A DNA stretch of 64,000 nt from CAVVAE01 sp963746185. Lineage in GTDB: Bacteria > Actinomycetota > Actinomycetes > Propionibacteriales > Nocardioidaceae. Numbering within the stretch: position 1 is the first letter of the stretch; every line of letters begins with the position of its first letter. Both the position numbers and the translations under genes were made by a program. The DNA lies in NCBI GenBank assembly GCA_963746185.1, contig CAVVAE010000004.1, positions 124,001 to 188,000 on the forward strand. The letters are read 5' to 3'. Below the pieces are notes generated by a model. The model searched no databases. It was not told the DNA's origin and was given only the letters and a program-made list of their open reading frames with translations. Shown here in pieces: positions 43,098 to 52,208 of this stretch.

Positions 43098-43754
43098 TTA
43101 CGCGTTGACCGGTGTCGCCTTCTGAGACTCGAAGATCTGGTCGATCAGGCCGTACTCGAGCGCCTGCTCGGCGGTGAGGATCTTGTCGCGCTCGATATCG
43201 CGGCTGACGTCCTCGATGGACTTGTCTGTGTTGTCGGAGATCATCTGCTCGAGCAGCGCACGCATCCGCAGGATCTCGTTCGCCTGGATCTCGATGTCAC
43301 TGGCCTGGCCGTAGGTGCCTTCGGTGTAGGGCTGGTGAATCAGAATCCTGCTGTTGGGCAGTGCGAACCGCTTGCCCTTGGTGCCAGCCGCGAGGAGCAC
43401 AGCCGCGGCCGAGGCGGCCTGGCCGAGGCAGACGGTCTGGATGTCGGGCTTGAGGTAGCGCATCGTGTCGTAGATGGCCGTCAGAGCCGTGAACGAGCCG
43501 CCGGGGCTGTTGATGTAGATGCTGATGTCGCGGTCGGCGTCCATCGACTGCAGACACAGCAGCTGTGCCATCACCGCGTTGGCGATGTCGTCACTGATCG
43601 GTGTCCCGAGGAAGATGATGCGGTCTTCGAAGAGCTTGGCGAAGGGGTCGATGCGCCGGACGCCGTACGACGTGCGCTCCTCCCACTGCGGGATGAAGTA
43701 CTCCGCGCGAGGCGCGGTCTGCTGGTGCAGCGGCACCTGCGGGTCGAAACTCAT
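43098..43754 (-). CDS. clpP2: ClpP2 protease subunit
   Basis: This roughly 218-aa protein has catalytic Ser in GQAASAAAVLLAAGTKGKRF and His in IHQPYTEGTYGQ, plus INSPGGSFTALTAIYDTM. It forms a mixed tetradecamer with ClpP1 in actinobacteria. I chose ATG 43754 because a strong GGAGGAGC site precedes it; the frame also reaches an ATG at 43814 that overlaps the clpP1 stop (ATGA). Confidence 0.94.
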   Translation of the reverse strand: MSFDPQVPLHQQTAPRAEYFIPQWEERTSYGVRRIDPFAKLFEDRIIFLGTPISDDIANAVMAQLLCLQSMDADRDISIYINSPGGSFTALTAIYDTMRYLKPDIQTVCLGQAASAAAVLLAAGTKGKRFALPNSRILIHQPYTEGTYGQASDIEIQANEILRMRALLEQMISDNTDKSIEDVSRDIERDKILTAEQALEYGLIDQIFESQKATPVNA

Positions 43755-43810
43755 GGAAGCTCCTCCGAGAGCGGCGGTCGAGACGGGGAAAGACGGACGC
43801 GGCTGCTCAC

Positions 43811-44446
43811 TCATGACGAGAACCCACTCTTCGACTCAGACCTGCCGGTGCCAACGTCGGCCGCCTGCGCGACGACGTTGTCGATGAAGCCGTAGTCCTT
43901 CGCCTGCTCGGCGGTGAACCAGCGGTCACGGTCGGCGTCGAGCTCGACCTGCTCGAGGTTTTGGCCGGTGTGCTGGCTGATGAGCTCGAAGAGGATCTTC
44001 TTGATGTAGAGCGACTGCTCCGCCTGGATCTTGATGTCGGAGGCCGATCCGCCCATGCCGCCCATCGGCTGGTGCATCATGATGCGGGCGTGTGGGAGGG
44101 CGTAGCGCTTGCCCTTGGCGCCGGCACACAACAGGAACTGGCCCATCGAAGCTGCCAGCCCCATGCCGAACGTTGCCACGTCGTTGGAGACGTACTGCAT
44201 CGTGTCGTAGATCGCCATGCCGGCGTCGACGGAGCCGCCGGGTGAGTTGATGTAGAGGTAGATGTCGCGCTTGTCGTCCTCGGCGTTGAGCAGGAGCATC
44301 TGGGCGCAGATCGCGTTGGCGTTCTCGTCCTTGACCTCCGAGCCGAGGAACACGATGCGCTCCTTGAGGAGCCGCTGATAGATGTGATCGTCGAGGCCGG
44401 CCGTGCCGGCGCCACCATTCATCTGATTCGAGTTTGAGGGAGTCAC
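43811..44446 (-). CDS. clpP1: ClpP1 protease subunit
   Basis: This roughly 211-aa protein has catalytic Ser in GMGLAASMGQFLL and His in MMHQPMGGMGGSASD. It is paired with ClpP2. The start is probably GTG 44446 (VTPSNSNQ), though ATG 44422 (MNGGAG) is possible. The upstream 100 bases, shared with the Nudix gene, should hold the clp promoter. It is separated from tig by an 8-kb insert. Confidence 0.93.
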   Translation of the reverse strand: MTPSNSNQMNGGAGTAGLDDHIYQRLLKERIVFLGSEVKDENANAICAQMLLLNAEDDKRDIYLYINSPGGSVDAGMAIYDTMQYVSNDVATFGMGLAASMGQFLLCAGAKGKRYALPHARIMMHQPMGGMGGSASDIKIQAEQSLYIKKILFELISQHTGQNLEQVELDADRDRWFTAEQAKDYGFIDNVVAQAADVGTGRSESKSGFSS

Positions 44447-44550
44447 ATGACCGACAGTAGCGGGGGTGCGGGGCAAACCCACGACAGTTGGGGGCTTGTT
44501 CGCTGTGGGCGCACGACCGCCGTCCCGCGCTGCTGTCTAAACTCCCAGAG

Positions 44551-45081
44551 GTGTCCGAGGGCTTACGTATCCGCCAGGCTGCGCGTGCCGTCATCATGGA
44601 CCGGGACCGGCGATTGCTCCTGGTGCACTTCGACTTCGAGAACGACGACCTCCCCACCGGGCTCTGGGCGTGCCCGGGTGGCGGGATCGACCCGGGCGAG
44701 ACGGTCGAGGCTGGGCTGGTCCGCGAGCTGCGCGAGGAGATCGGCCTGGACGTCAGCGATCCTGGGCCGCCGATCTGGCGCAAAGAGCACATCTTCCCGA
44801 TGACCCGCTGGGACGGTCAGCACGACACCTACTTCTGGATCGAGGTCGACCCCTTCGATCCGCGGCCGCTGTTCACCGAAGCCGAGATGCGTAGCGAGCA
44901 CGTCGACGGCATGCGCTGGTGGTCCTACGACGAGATCCAGGCAGCGCAGCGGCTGCACGACAGCGGTGAACGCGACGACCCGGGTTTCGTCACGTTCTCA
45001 CCACGGCGCCTCGCCTACTTGCTCGACGACCTGCTCCGAGACGGCCGGCCAGCCGAACCCCTGGAGCTCCCCGCGCGCTGA
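44551..45081 (+). CDS. Nudix hydrolase
   Basis: This roughly 176-aa protein contains the full Nudix box GGGIDPGETVEAGLVRELREEIGLD (G-x5-E-x7-REUxEE-x2-U) at about residues 42-66. It hydrolyses a nucleoside diphosphate linked to another group; substrate unknown. I start it at GTG 44551, where homology begins. It is divergent from clpP1. Confidence 0.87.
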   Translation: MSEGLRIRQAARAVIMDRDRRLLLVHFDFENDDLPTGLWACPGGGIDPGETVEAGLVRELREEIGLDVSDPGPPIWRKEHIFPMTRWDGQHDTYFWIEVDPFDPRPLFTEAEMRSEHVDGMRWWSYDEIQAAQRLHDSGERDDPGFVTFSPRRLAYLLDDLLRDGRPAEPLELPAR

Positions 45082-45124
45082 CTCACGGCGTGCTCGCTGG
45101 AGGAGTCGGCCGCGTGGCCACGGC

Positions 45125-45565
45125 TCAGGACTCGCAGACGGTCTTGATCCGCTCGAGCGTCGTGCGCATCCCCTCGCGAAGCTCTTCGTCGTGCTCCGCG
45201 CTACCGCCGAGCAGCAGGTTTCCGAAGGCGTCGGCAAACGGACTCCGCCCTTCGGGCATTGCCCGCCGCTCGGTCAGTCTCGTGCCATCTCCATCGGCGG
45301 TGAGCTCATAGCTCCACCGGGCGCGGTTCTCGAACACGGTCCAGCCGATGGCACGTCCCTCGTCGTACAGATGGACTCGCGAGTTCGTCGGCCATACCAA
45401 CAGCTTGCGTCGATTGACACCGGTCACGCGCGCACCGGCTCGAGCTTCGCCTCCCCAGACGATCATCTTGATGCACTCAGGACTCCAGTCCCCCATCCGC
45501 TTCAGGTCGGAGACGACCTGCCAGACCTTGGCCGGCGGAGCGTTGATCCGCATCGTGACTTCCAT
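45125..45565 (-). CDS. SRPBCC-family polyketide-cyclase-like protein
   Basis: This 146-aa protein is of START/SRPBCC fold: MRINAPPAKVWQVVSDLKRM, MGDWSPECIKM and WTVFENRARWSYELTAD, the latter in the central sheet. Such proteins bind small hydrophobic ligands. ATG 45565 or GTG 45589 (overlapping the lipase stop) are possible. It is co-directional with the lipase gene, so it may act with it. Confidence 0.82.
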   Translation of the reverse strand: MEVTMRINAPPAKVWQVVSDLKRMGDWSPECIKMIVWGGEARAGARVTGVNRRKLLVWPTNSRVHLYDEGRAIGWTVFENRARWSYELTADGDGTRLTERRAMPEGRSPFADAFGNLLLGGSAEHDEELREGMRTTLERIKTVCES

Positions 45566-45581
45566 CGTCGGGAGTGGGTCT

Positions 45582-46754
45582 CTAGCCACCGTCAAGCTCC
45601 TCGATGAACAGGTCAGCCGCGGTGCTGGATGCCGGCTCGGCCGAGAGCCAGGCTGCAAGATCGGCGGAGATGTCCGGATGGTTGAGCAGGTCGAAGTGGT
45701 GTGCCCCTGGGATGTGCCGGAAGTCCGCGCGCACGCCCACCCCAGCACCGCGCGCACTCTCGAGCAGCACCAGCAAGTCGCCGAACATCCGCCCGGTCAG
45801 CGCCCGTTGGCCGGCACCCAGCGTGGCCCCGACACAGTGGTACGACGCCTGGGGCCAGACCACGGAGTCGATCCCGATTCCGTCGTGGAGATCCCGGATT
45901 CCCACGCTGCGCTCATCGAGGATGGTCGCGAACGGCGCCACCTCAGGCAGTCGGCGCATCGCCGGGATCGAGCGGTTGACCAGCCGCTCGAGCGGCGCCC
46001 CCGCGTGCGGGCTCCCGAGCAGCACGACGCGCGAGACCCGATCGGCCCACCAGGTCGCCGAGGCCCGGGACGCGGCCGCCCGGACGATCAAACCCCCCAT
46101 CGAGTGGCCGACGAAGGCGACCTCCTCGACCGGGCACGGCCAGGCGTCCACGAGGCGATCGACCAACAGGGCGAGATCGCGAGCGTTGTCCTGAATGGGA
46201 GCGCCACTGTTGTAGCGGAGCGCGAGCGGAGTCCAACGGCCCGCGTCTGTCAGCTGGTCGAGGTACGACGGGCCGCGTTCATCAGTCTTGTAGGACCAGC
46301 TCTCGTCGTCCTCGCAAAGCCCGTGGATGAATACCGCGATGCGCGGTGTGGGCGCCGGGAGCGCGCGCCCAAGCGCAGCCGGGGTCAGGTCGAGGTCTTG
46401 ACCGTCGGCTCTGAACGTGGCGTCGATCGCCATCGGACTGGCCTGATCACGGAGCACGTCGCCGATGAGTCCGTTGACGATCGACCGAAGGCGGCGGCCG
46501 CGGGGCGAAATCTCCAGGTCACCAGCGAGCACGCCCAGCCGTCCGACCTGACCGGCTGAGCGCAGGGCGAGCCCGATGCCGCCGTAGACCGTCGAGGTGA
46601 TGCCGTCGTAGCGGCGCCCGATCGGGGACTTCCGCTGTCCGGTGGCGGTGAGCACGCGCCGGGCGATCGCGCGGTGGACGTCGCGCGTCGTACCCACGAG
46701 CAGCCGGTCGGCGTAGACCGCAGCCAGACCAGCCGCATCGGCGACAGTCGTCAT
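45582..46754 (-). CDS. Alpha/beta-hydrolase (lipase/esterase-like)
   Basis: This 390-aa protein has a predicted oxyanion motif IAVFIHGLCEDDESW, nucleophile elbow VAFVGHSMGGLIVRAAASRA and a late HHF that may carry the catalytic His. An unusual 130-residue N-terminal helical part precedes the fold. It has no signal peptide. It is probably an esterase or acylglycerol hydrolase. Confidence 0.85.
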   Translation of the reverse strand: MTTVADAAGLAAVYADRLLVGTTRDVHRAIARRVLTATGQRKSPIGRRYDGITSTVYGGIGLALRSAGQVGRLGVLAGDLEISPRGRRLRSIVNGLIGDVLRDQASPMAIDATFRADGQDLDLTPAALGRALPAPTPRIAVFIHGLCEDDESWSYKTDERGPSYLDQLTDAGRWTPLALRYNSGAPIQDNARDLALLVDRLVDAWPCPVEEVAFVGHSMGGLIVRAAASRASATWWADRVSRVVLLGSPHAGAPLERLVNRSIPAMRRLPEVAPFATILDERSVGIRDLHDGIGIDSVVWPQASYHCVGATLGAGQRALTGRMFGDLLVLLESARGAGVGVRADFRHIPGAHHFDLLNHPDISADLAAWLSAEPASSTAADLFIEELDGG

Positions 46755-46895
46755 GGACGTCAGGATAGGCGTTGGTACTTCGATCGAGGGCCCGCGCCAC
46801 TCCCGGGCGCTATGCCTAGTTCATCACCTCTTGTCCTCGATCGCCTGGGCCGTCGACTCGCCCGTATTTGCTGACTTTGGGTTGCGGACGCCACC

Positions 46896-47408
46896 ATGCA
46901 GGACATGGAAGACATCGGTTGGGTCCCCGCCGGGTTCCTCGCTGTCTTCATCTTGGTGCTGGCGATCATCATCTGGCAGAACCGACGTCGCCGTCGGGGC
47001 TGGACCCAGGTCGCGACCGAGTTCGGCCTCAGCTACGACAGGGGCGACCCGCTGGCCCTCAGTCGACGTCTCGGCGCCGAGGTCTCGGAAACGATCTGGG
47101 GACGCTTCGAAGGAGCAGACGTGGCGATCGTCAACGCCACCCGCCGGGTCTCCGTGCTCGAGAACCCCGAACGCTGGTCGACGTCATCAGTGGGGGTGAG
47201 TCTCCGGATCGGAGTTACCCAGGGCCTCGAAGTAGCCAACGAAGCGGCCGGTCCGAACATGCGGGCTGGCTTGACTCCTGACGGGCTGCTGATCGTCTCG
47301 CCACGGGGGCGGCGGCTCCACCGGGTGATGCACCACCGCACCTCTGCACAGAATCTCCCCGACCTGCTCCAGGCGACGGCCCGGGCCACCAAGTCGCAGT
47401 ACTGGTAA
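46896..47408 (+). CDS. Membrane-anchored hypothetical protein
   Basis: This 170-aa protein has one N-terminal membrane span (WVPAGFLAVFILVLAIIIWQ) followed by a basic NRRRRRGW stop-transfer and a soluble domain of about 130 residues facing the cytosol. The soluble part has several strands (SVGVSLRIGVTQGLEV, GLLIVSPRGRRLH). I do not recognise the family. Confidence 0.65.
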   Translation: MQDMEDIGWVPAGFLAVFILVLAIIIWQNRRRRRGWTQVATEFGLSYDRGDPLALSRRLGAEVSETIWGRFEGADVAIVNATRRVSVLENPERWSTSSVGVSLRIGVTQGLEVANEAAGPNMRAGLTPDGLLIVSPRGRRLHRVMHHRTSAQNLPDLLQATARATKSQYW

Positions 47409-47492
47409 TTTCCTGCCACCCATCTGCCCGGTAGCGGCCGCCGCCTGATGGTCCCGCAATGCCCCGGGCTCTCGCGGCCAGCGCTCAGCATG

Positions 47493-48134
47493 TCAGGACC
47501 GGAGGTAGGCCAGCACGGCGAGCACGCGGCGGTTGTCGTCGTTGTCCTGGGCCAGGTCGAGCTTGGTGAAGATGTTGTTGGAGTGCTTGCTGACCGCCTT
47601 CTCCGTGACGAAGAGGCGTCCGGCGATCGCGGCGTTCGACCGGCCCTCGGCCATCAGCCCAAGCACCTCGCGCTCGCGCGCCGTCAATCGTGACATCGGC
47701 TCGTCGTGGCGGCGGGCCAGCAGAGCTGAGACGACCTCGGGGTCGAGCACCGTGCCACCGCCGGCCACCCGTCGTACGGCGTCGACGAATGTCCCGACGT
47801 CCGACACGCGATCCTTGAGCAGGTAGCCGATGGCGCCTTCGCCGCTCTCGAGAAGCTCGCGCGCATAGAGCTGTTCGACGTACTGCGAGAGCACGAGCAC
47901 CGGGAATCCGGGCTGTTCAGCCCTGGCCGCAATCGCGGCACGCAAACCCTCGTCGGTGAACGTCGGCGGCAGCCGGACATCGACGACGGCGACGTCGGCG
48001 TCCTCCTCGCGCAGCGCCTTCTCGAGCGAGACCGCGTTGTCGACGGCGGTCACGACCGTGAACTCATGCGCCTCGAGCAATCGGGTGAGACCGTCACGGA
48101 GCAAGGCATGGTCTTCGGCCAGGATCACGCGCAT
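47493..48134 (-). CDS. LuxR-type response regulator
   Basis: This 213-aa protein has a receiver domain with acidic pair E/D near the start (ILAEDHALLRDGL), phospho-acceptor Asp in VAVVDVRLPPTFTD, and a C-terminal NarL/LuxR helix-turn-helix (LTAREREVLGLMAEGRSNAA). It lies 46 bp after the sensor kinase gene. It likely controls the divergent MMPL gene and its own operon. Confidence 0.93.
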   Translation of the reverse strand: MRVILAEDHALLRDGLTRLLEAHEFTVVTAVDNAVSLEKALREEDADVAVVDVRLPPTFTDEGLRAAIAARAEQPGFPVLVLSQYVEQLYARELLESGEGAIGYLLKDRVSDVGTFVDAVRRVAGGGTVLDPEVVSALLARRHDEPMSRLTAREREVLGLMAEGRSNAAIAGRLFVTEKAVSKHSNNIFTKLDLAQDNDDNRRVLAVLAYLRS

Positions 48135-48180
48135 GCCCTCAATCTATCGAGGGTTGGGCCTGGGGCCGGGGGTCAGCGCG

Positions 48181-49464
48181 TCACTGCGTGCGGCGCCCCG
48201 TCTTGTCGTGGGTGAGATCGCTCGGGATATCGATGGTCACCACGGTCGGCCCACCTTCGGGGCTGGCCAGAGCGAGAGTTCCGTCGAACGCCGACAGCCG
48301 GCGGATGACGCCGCGCAAACCCGTTCCCGCGTCGGGACTCGCGCCACCTCGCCCGTCGTCGCCGACCTCGACGTGGAGCACGCCGTCGGCATGGACGACC
48401 TCGATCCAGGCCCGTTCGGCGCCGGCATGCTTGCCGATGTTGGCCAGGCACTCTGCTACGGCGAAGTACGCCGCTGACTCGACCGGCGCGGGCGGACGAC
48501 CGGGCAGCGAGACCACGACGGTGACGGGGATCGCCATATCCATCGCGAGCGCCTGCACGGCTCCCGCGAGGCCACGGTCGGCGAGCACAGGCGGGTGGAT
48601 GCCACGTACGACGCTGCGCAGATCACCCAGTGCGGCCGTGGTCGTCGTACGCGCTTCGGTGAGCATCCTGCGAGCGGCTTCGGGGTCGTGCGCCATCATC
48701 TCGTCGGCCATACCGAGGCTCATGCCCAGCGCGACCAACCTGGCCTGCGCGCCGTCGTGCAGGTCACGCTCGATGCGCCGTAGCTCGGCGGCGGACTGGT
48801 CGACCGTGTCTGCTCGTGACGTCGACAAGACCTCCACACGGGCCTCGAGTCGTTGCGTGCGGTTGGACAGCAACACCCGGTCGATCCCGGCGCGCAGCTT
48901 CACCAGCGGCTTGATGGCGAACCACCAGAGCAGGAAGAAGAACAGTGCCGCCGCCCACACGAGGAACGCTTCCGCCTGGGTGTCGATGGTCATGAAGCCC
49001 AGCTCCATGTCGAAGACGCCGTCCGGCGTGATGGCGAAGAGGAACGGGAAGACGAGGTACCAGAAGATCGAAAGAAACAGGATGACCGCAATGAAGTCGA
49101 GAGCCCAGCCGACCGACGCGGACACGATGAGCCAGACGAAGTCACGCCAGCGCGCGGGATCTCCCGCCCAGCGCTGCAACCGACCCAGCAGTCCAAGACC
49201 TTCGGTGGGCTTGTAGAACGGCAGGACCGGCTCTCCGAACACCCGGCTCGCCATCCGCCGATGGAGGTTGGCCAGAGCAGCGACGGTCGGCACGATCCAC
49301 ACCAGCATGAAGACGCCGACGGTGACGATGACCAGCGGGATGAACGTCGCCTCGAGGCAGAAGAGCGCCAGCGCCGGGATCGCAAGAAACATGTAGGCAA
49401 CGGCGTAACCGGTGGCCTCCAGTCGGCCCAACGGCCGAACTGTTGTCGGCGCTGCGGTGGTCAT
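48181..49464 (-). CDS. NarL-type sensor histidine kinase
   Basis: This 427-aa protein has four or more N-terminal membrane segments (about 30-200), a HisKA_3 phospho-His motif (RRIERDLHDGAQARLVALG) and a HATPase_c domain (VEVGDDGRGGA, TGLRGVIRRLSA). It is the partner of the following LuxR-type regulator. ATG 49464 is preceded by GAGGAGAA. It is divergent from the MMPL transporter, suggesting envelope stress or drug export control. Confidence 0.92.
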   Translation of the reverse strand: MTTAAPTTVRPLGRLEATGYAVAYMFLAIPALALFCLEATFIPLVIVTVGVFMLVWIVPTVAALANLHRRMASRVFGEPVLPFYKPTEGLGLLGRLQRWAGDPARWRDFVWLIVSASVGWALDFIAVILFLSIFWYLVFPFLFAITPDGVFDMELGFMTIDTQAEAFLVWAAALFFFLLWWFAIKPLVKLRAGIDRVLLSNRTQRLEARVEVLSTSRADTVDQSAAELRRIERDLHDGAQARLVALGMSLGMADEMMAHDPEAARRMLTEARTTTTAALGDLRSVVRGIHPPVLADRGLAGAVQALAMDMAIPVTVVVSLPGRPPAPVESAAYFAVAECLANIGKHAGAERAWIEVVHADGVLHVEVGDDGRGGASPDAGTGLRGVIRRLSAFDGTLALASPEGGPTVVTIDIPSDLTHDKTGRRTQ

Positions 49465-49523
49465 TTTGTTCTCCTCGTCGGATGGTTTGGTGCACCCATC
49501 CTTGCTTCGAACCACGCTTTAGA

Positions 49524-49549
49524 CAGTAGGCCTAGCACCACTCCTACTG
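49524..49549. promoter_or_regulatory. Inverted repeat in the sensor-kinase/MMPL divergent promoter
   Basis: Arms CAGTAGG (49524-49530) and CCTACTG (49543-49549) are separated by 12 bases. TTGACA follows at 49555-49560 on the plus strand, pointing to the MMPL gene at 49647. The position suggests a binding site for the LuxR-type regulator. Confidence 0.5.
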
Positions 49550-49646
49550 GGGTCTTGACACCCCTGACTCACCCCTTACGCGACACCAGGCTGGTTGATG
49601 ACGGGCGAAGGTCCGGATTCTTCAACAAGACGAGGGGAACAACGAC

Positions 49647-52052
49647 ATGACTGGAACGAAACGGTCGCCCATGACTTTGAAGGCAGCACGTTGGAGCGCG
49701 ACTCATCCGTGGCGGGCTCTTGCCGTGTGGCTGATCCTGGTGGCCGCCGCTGTCGCGACCGGCAGCCTCATCTCCACCCAAGCCACGAGCGATGCTGACT
49801 ACCGGCTCGGTCAGTCCGGCCGCGCCGATGAGATCATCACCGACGCCGGGCTCGCGGATCCGTCTTCGGAGAACGTGCTGATCACGGCGCGCGAGGGCAG
49901 GCTCGACAGCGCTGAGGCTGAGGCTGTGGCCGCCGAGGTACGACGAGAGATGTCGCCACTGGCCGAGGTTCGGACGGTCGGCGAGCCGGCGTGGTCAGAA
50001 GATCGCTCGGCGCTGCTGGTCCCGCTCGAGCTGACGGACAACGCCGACGACGACCCAGACATCACACCGCTGCAAGACGTCACGAAGTCCGTCCAGCAAG
50101 AGCATCCAGGTCTGCACGTCGCTCAGGCCGGTGACGCGTCGCTCGACGGCGCAATCAACGACCAGGTGGCTGATGATCTGGCTTCGGCGGAGACTCTCAG
50201 CCTGCCCATCACGCTCGGCATCATGTTGCTGGCATTCGGCGCGGTCATCGCAGCGGGAATCCCCGTGCTGCTTGCGATCTCAGGCGTGCTGGCGACGATC
50301 GGCATCTACGCGCCGATCTCGTATCTCGTCCCGAGTGAGCCCACCGTGTCGAGCATGATCCTGCTGATCGGCATGGCGGTCGGGGTCGACTACTCGCTGT
50401 TCTATCTGAAGCGGGAACGCGAGGAACGAGCTCGTGGCCGTAGCACCGTCGACGCTGTCGAGATCGCCGCCGCGACGTCGGGACACTCGATCATCGTGTC
50501 GGGGTTCGCCGTCATGGTCGCGATGGCTGGCCTGTACGTCGTCGGTGACGCGACCTTCTCATCGCTGGCCACTGGCGCGATCATCGTGGTTGCCGTGGCT
50601 GTGCTCGGTTCGATCACCGTCCTGCCTGCCCTGTTGGCGAAGCTCGGCCGCTGGGTCGACCGGCCACGGGTGCCGCTGCTCTGGCGCATCAACCGGCGGA
50701 TCGGTCGGGGTGGTATCAGCCGTCGACTGCTTGCTCCGGTCATGCGTCACCCGAAGGCGGCATTGCTCGTCTCCACGGTCGCGATGGTGGCGTTGGCTGC
50801 TCCCGCGCTCGACATGCACATGAAGGAAGGGACGCTCAAGACACTTCCACAGTCGATCACCGAGGTGCAGACGATGCGGCAGATCGAGGCGGCGTTCCCG
50901 TCAGAGGGGTTCACTCTCGATGTCGCGGTCACGTCTGACCGGTCGAGCGAGACCAGCTCAGACGTCGTACCAGCGCTGCGTGAGCTGGCGCAGCAGGCGG
51001 CGAGCAACGGTGACCTGGTCTCGGACGGTGCGAACCCGGTGCAGACGTCTTCGGACGGGCGCACGGCCGTGCTGACGCTGGCGTCGCCGCACTCGGATGA
51101 CCTTGCTGCGAGCAACAAGGCTCTCGACTTGGTGCGCAACGACCTCGGTCCGAAGCTGCTGGATCCGTTGCCTGGAAGCGAATGGGCTGTCGGCGGTGAC
51201 ATCGCCGAGTCGGCTGACTCCTCTCAGCACCAGCGGGACAAGCTGCCCTGGGTGATCGGGTTCGTACTGCTGTTGACGTTGCTGATGATGGGCTTCACGT
51301 TCCGCAGCGTGCCGATCGCGATCATCACCACAGTGCTCAACCTGGCATCAGTGGCAGCGGCATTCGGTGTGCTGAGTCTGGTGTTCCAGCACAACTGGTT
51401 CGAGGGCATGCTCGACTTCACCTCGAGTGGCTACATCATCGACTGGATCCCGTTGTTCCTGTTTGTGGTGCTGGTCGGGCTGTCGATGGATTACCACGTG
51501 TTCGTGCTGAGCCGGGTCCGCGAGGGAGTCCAGCGTGGGCTGCCGTCACGGGTGGCCGTCGAGGCCGGCGTCACGGAGACGGCAGGTGTCGTCACGAGTG
51601 CGGCAGCCGTCATGGTGTCGGTGTTCGCGATCTTCGCGACGCTGAGCATGCTGGAGATGAAGCAGATGGGCGTCGGCCTGTCGGTGGCGATCCTGCTCGA
51701 CGCAACCGTGGTCCGGGTGGTCATGCTGCCGTCGATCCTGGCTCTGCTCGGTGACCGGGTCTGGTGGCCCAAGCGAGTCGTCCGGCCACAGGCCGGAGCC
51801 CGTCGAGGCCGGGGAGCCGGAGCGGGTGCTGGTCTGACCTGGTCTGACCCGTCACGTGTGGCTGGAGGTTCGTGGGAGCTGTTTCACGGGCCTTCAGCCA
51901 TTGGCTCCATCAGCGGGTCACCTCAGCGGTCGAGCTTGTCGAGACCCAGGTCTCCCCGGCGGTCGAGCCTGTCGAGACCCAGATCTCCCCGGCGGTCGAG
52001 CTTGTCGAGACCCGTTGTGATTTCGACACGCTCAATCAGCGGGGTCCGGTGA
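49647..52052 (+). CDS. MMPL-family RND transporter with repeat-derived C-terminal tail
   Basis: This 801-aa protein has two RND halves with about twelve membrane segments; SLPITLGIMLLAFGAVIAAG, GMAVGVDYSLFYLKREREER, WIPLFLFVVLVGLSMDYHVF and VLSRVREGVQRG are MMPL family signatures. MMPL proteins export lipids or drugs. ATG 49647 has a GAGGGG site. The final 35 or so residues (RSSLSRPRSP repeats to STRSISGVR) are encoded by a tandem DNA repeat array and are not part of the family, so the original stop was probably lost. Confidence 0.92.
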   Translation: MTGTKRSPMTLKAARWSATHPWRALAVWLILVAAAVATGSLISTQATSDADYRLGQSGRADEIITDAGLADPSSENVLITAREGRLDSAEAEAVAAEVRREMSPLAEVRTVGEPAWSEDRSALLVPLELTDNADDDPDITPLQDVTKSVQQEHPGLHVAQAGDASLDGAINDQVADDLASAETLSLPITLGIMLLAFGAVIAAGIPVLLAISGVLATIGIYAPISYLVPSEPTVSSMILLIGMAVGVDYSLFYLKREREERARGRSTVDAVEIAAATSGHSIIVSGFAVMVAMAGLYVVGDATFSSLATGAIIVVAVAVLGSITVLPALLAKLGRWVDRPRVPLLWRINRRIGRGGISRRLLAPVMRHPKAALLVSTVAMVALAAPALDMHMKEGTLKTLPQSITEVQTMRQIEAAFPSEGFTLDVAVTSDRSSETSSDVVPALRELAQQAASNGDLVSDGANPVQTSSDGRTAVLTLASPHSDDLAASNKALDLVRNDLGPKLLDPLPGSEWAVGGDIAESADSSQHQRDKLPWVIGFVLLLTLLMMGFTFRSVPIAIITTVLNLASVAAAFGVLSLVFQHNWFEGMLDFTSSGYIIDWIPLFLFVVLVGLSMDYHVFVLSRVREGVQRGLPSRVAVEAGVTETAGVVTSAAAVMVSVFAIFATLSMLEMKQMGVGLSVAILLDATVVRVVMLPSILALLGDRVWWPKRVVRPQAGARRGRGAGAGAGLTWSDPSRVAGGSWELFHGPSAIGSISGSPQRSSLSRPRSPRRSSLSRPRSPRRSSLSRPVVISTRSISGVR
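51928..52012. repeat. 33-bp tandem repeat array A (three units)
   Basis: Units begin at 51928, 51961 and 51994. Each holds GGTCGAGCYTGTCGAGACC followed by a CCCAGRTCTCCCCGGC spacer. The array lies within the 3' end of the MMPL reading frame. Confidence 0.9.
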
Positions 52053-52208
52053 TTTCGACAGGCTCAATCAGCGGGGTCCGGTGATTTCGACACGCTCAAT
52101 CAGCGGGGTCCAGTGATTTCGACAGGCTCAATCAGCGGGGTCCGGTGATTTCGACAAGCTCAATCAGCGGGCTCCGGCGATTTCGACACGCTCAATCAGC
52201 GGTGTCCA
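52017..52208. repeat. 32-bp tandem repeat array B (six units)
   Basis: Six units start at 52017, 52049, 52081, 52113, 52145 and 52177, each TGATTTCGACANGCTCAATC plus AGCGGGGTCCG. The TCGACAAGCTC core of unit 5 is the exact reverse complement of array A's GAGCTTGTCGA. The first unit carries the MMPL stop and the last supplies the final codons and stop of the GGCT-like gene. Confidence 0.9.

Noticed and set aside
51928..52208. Possible CRISPR array
   Set aside because: The 32- and 33-bp periods leave no variable spacers and there are no cas genes. It is a simple tandem repeat.
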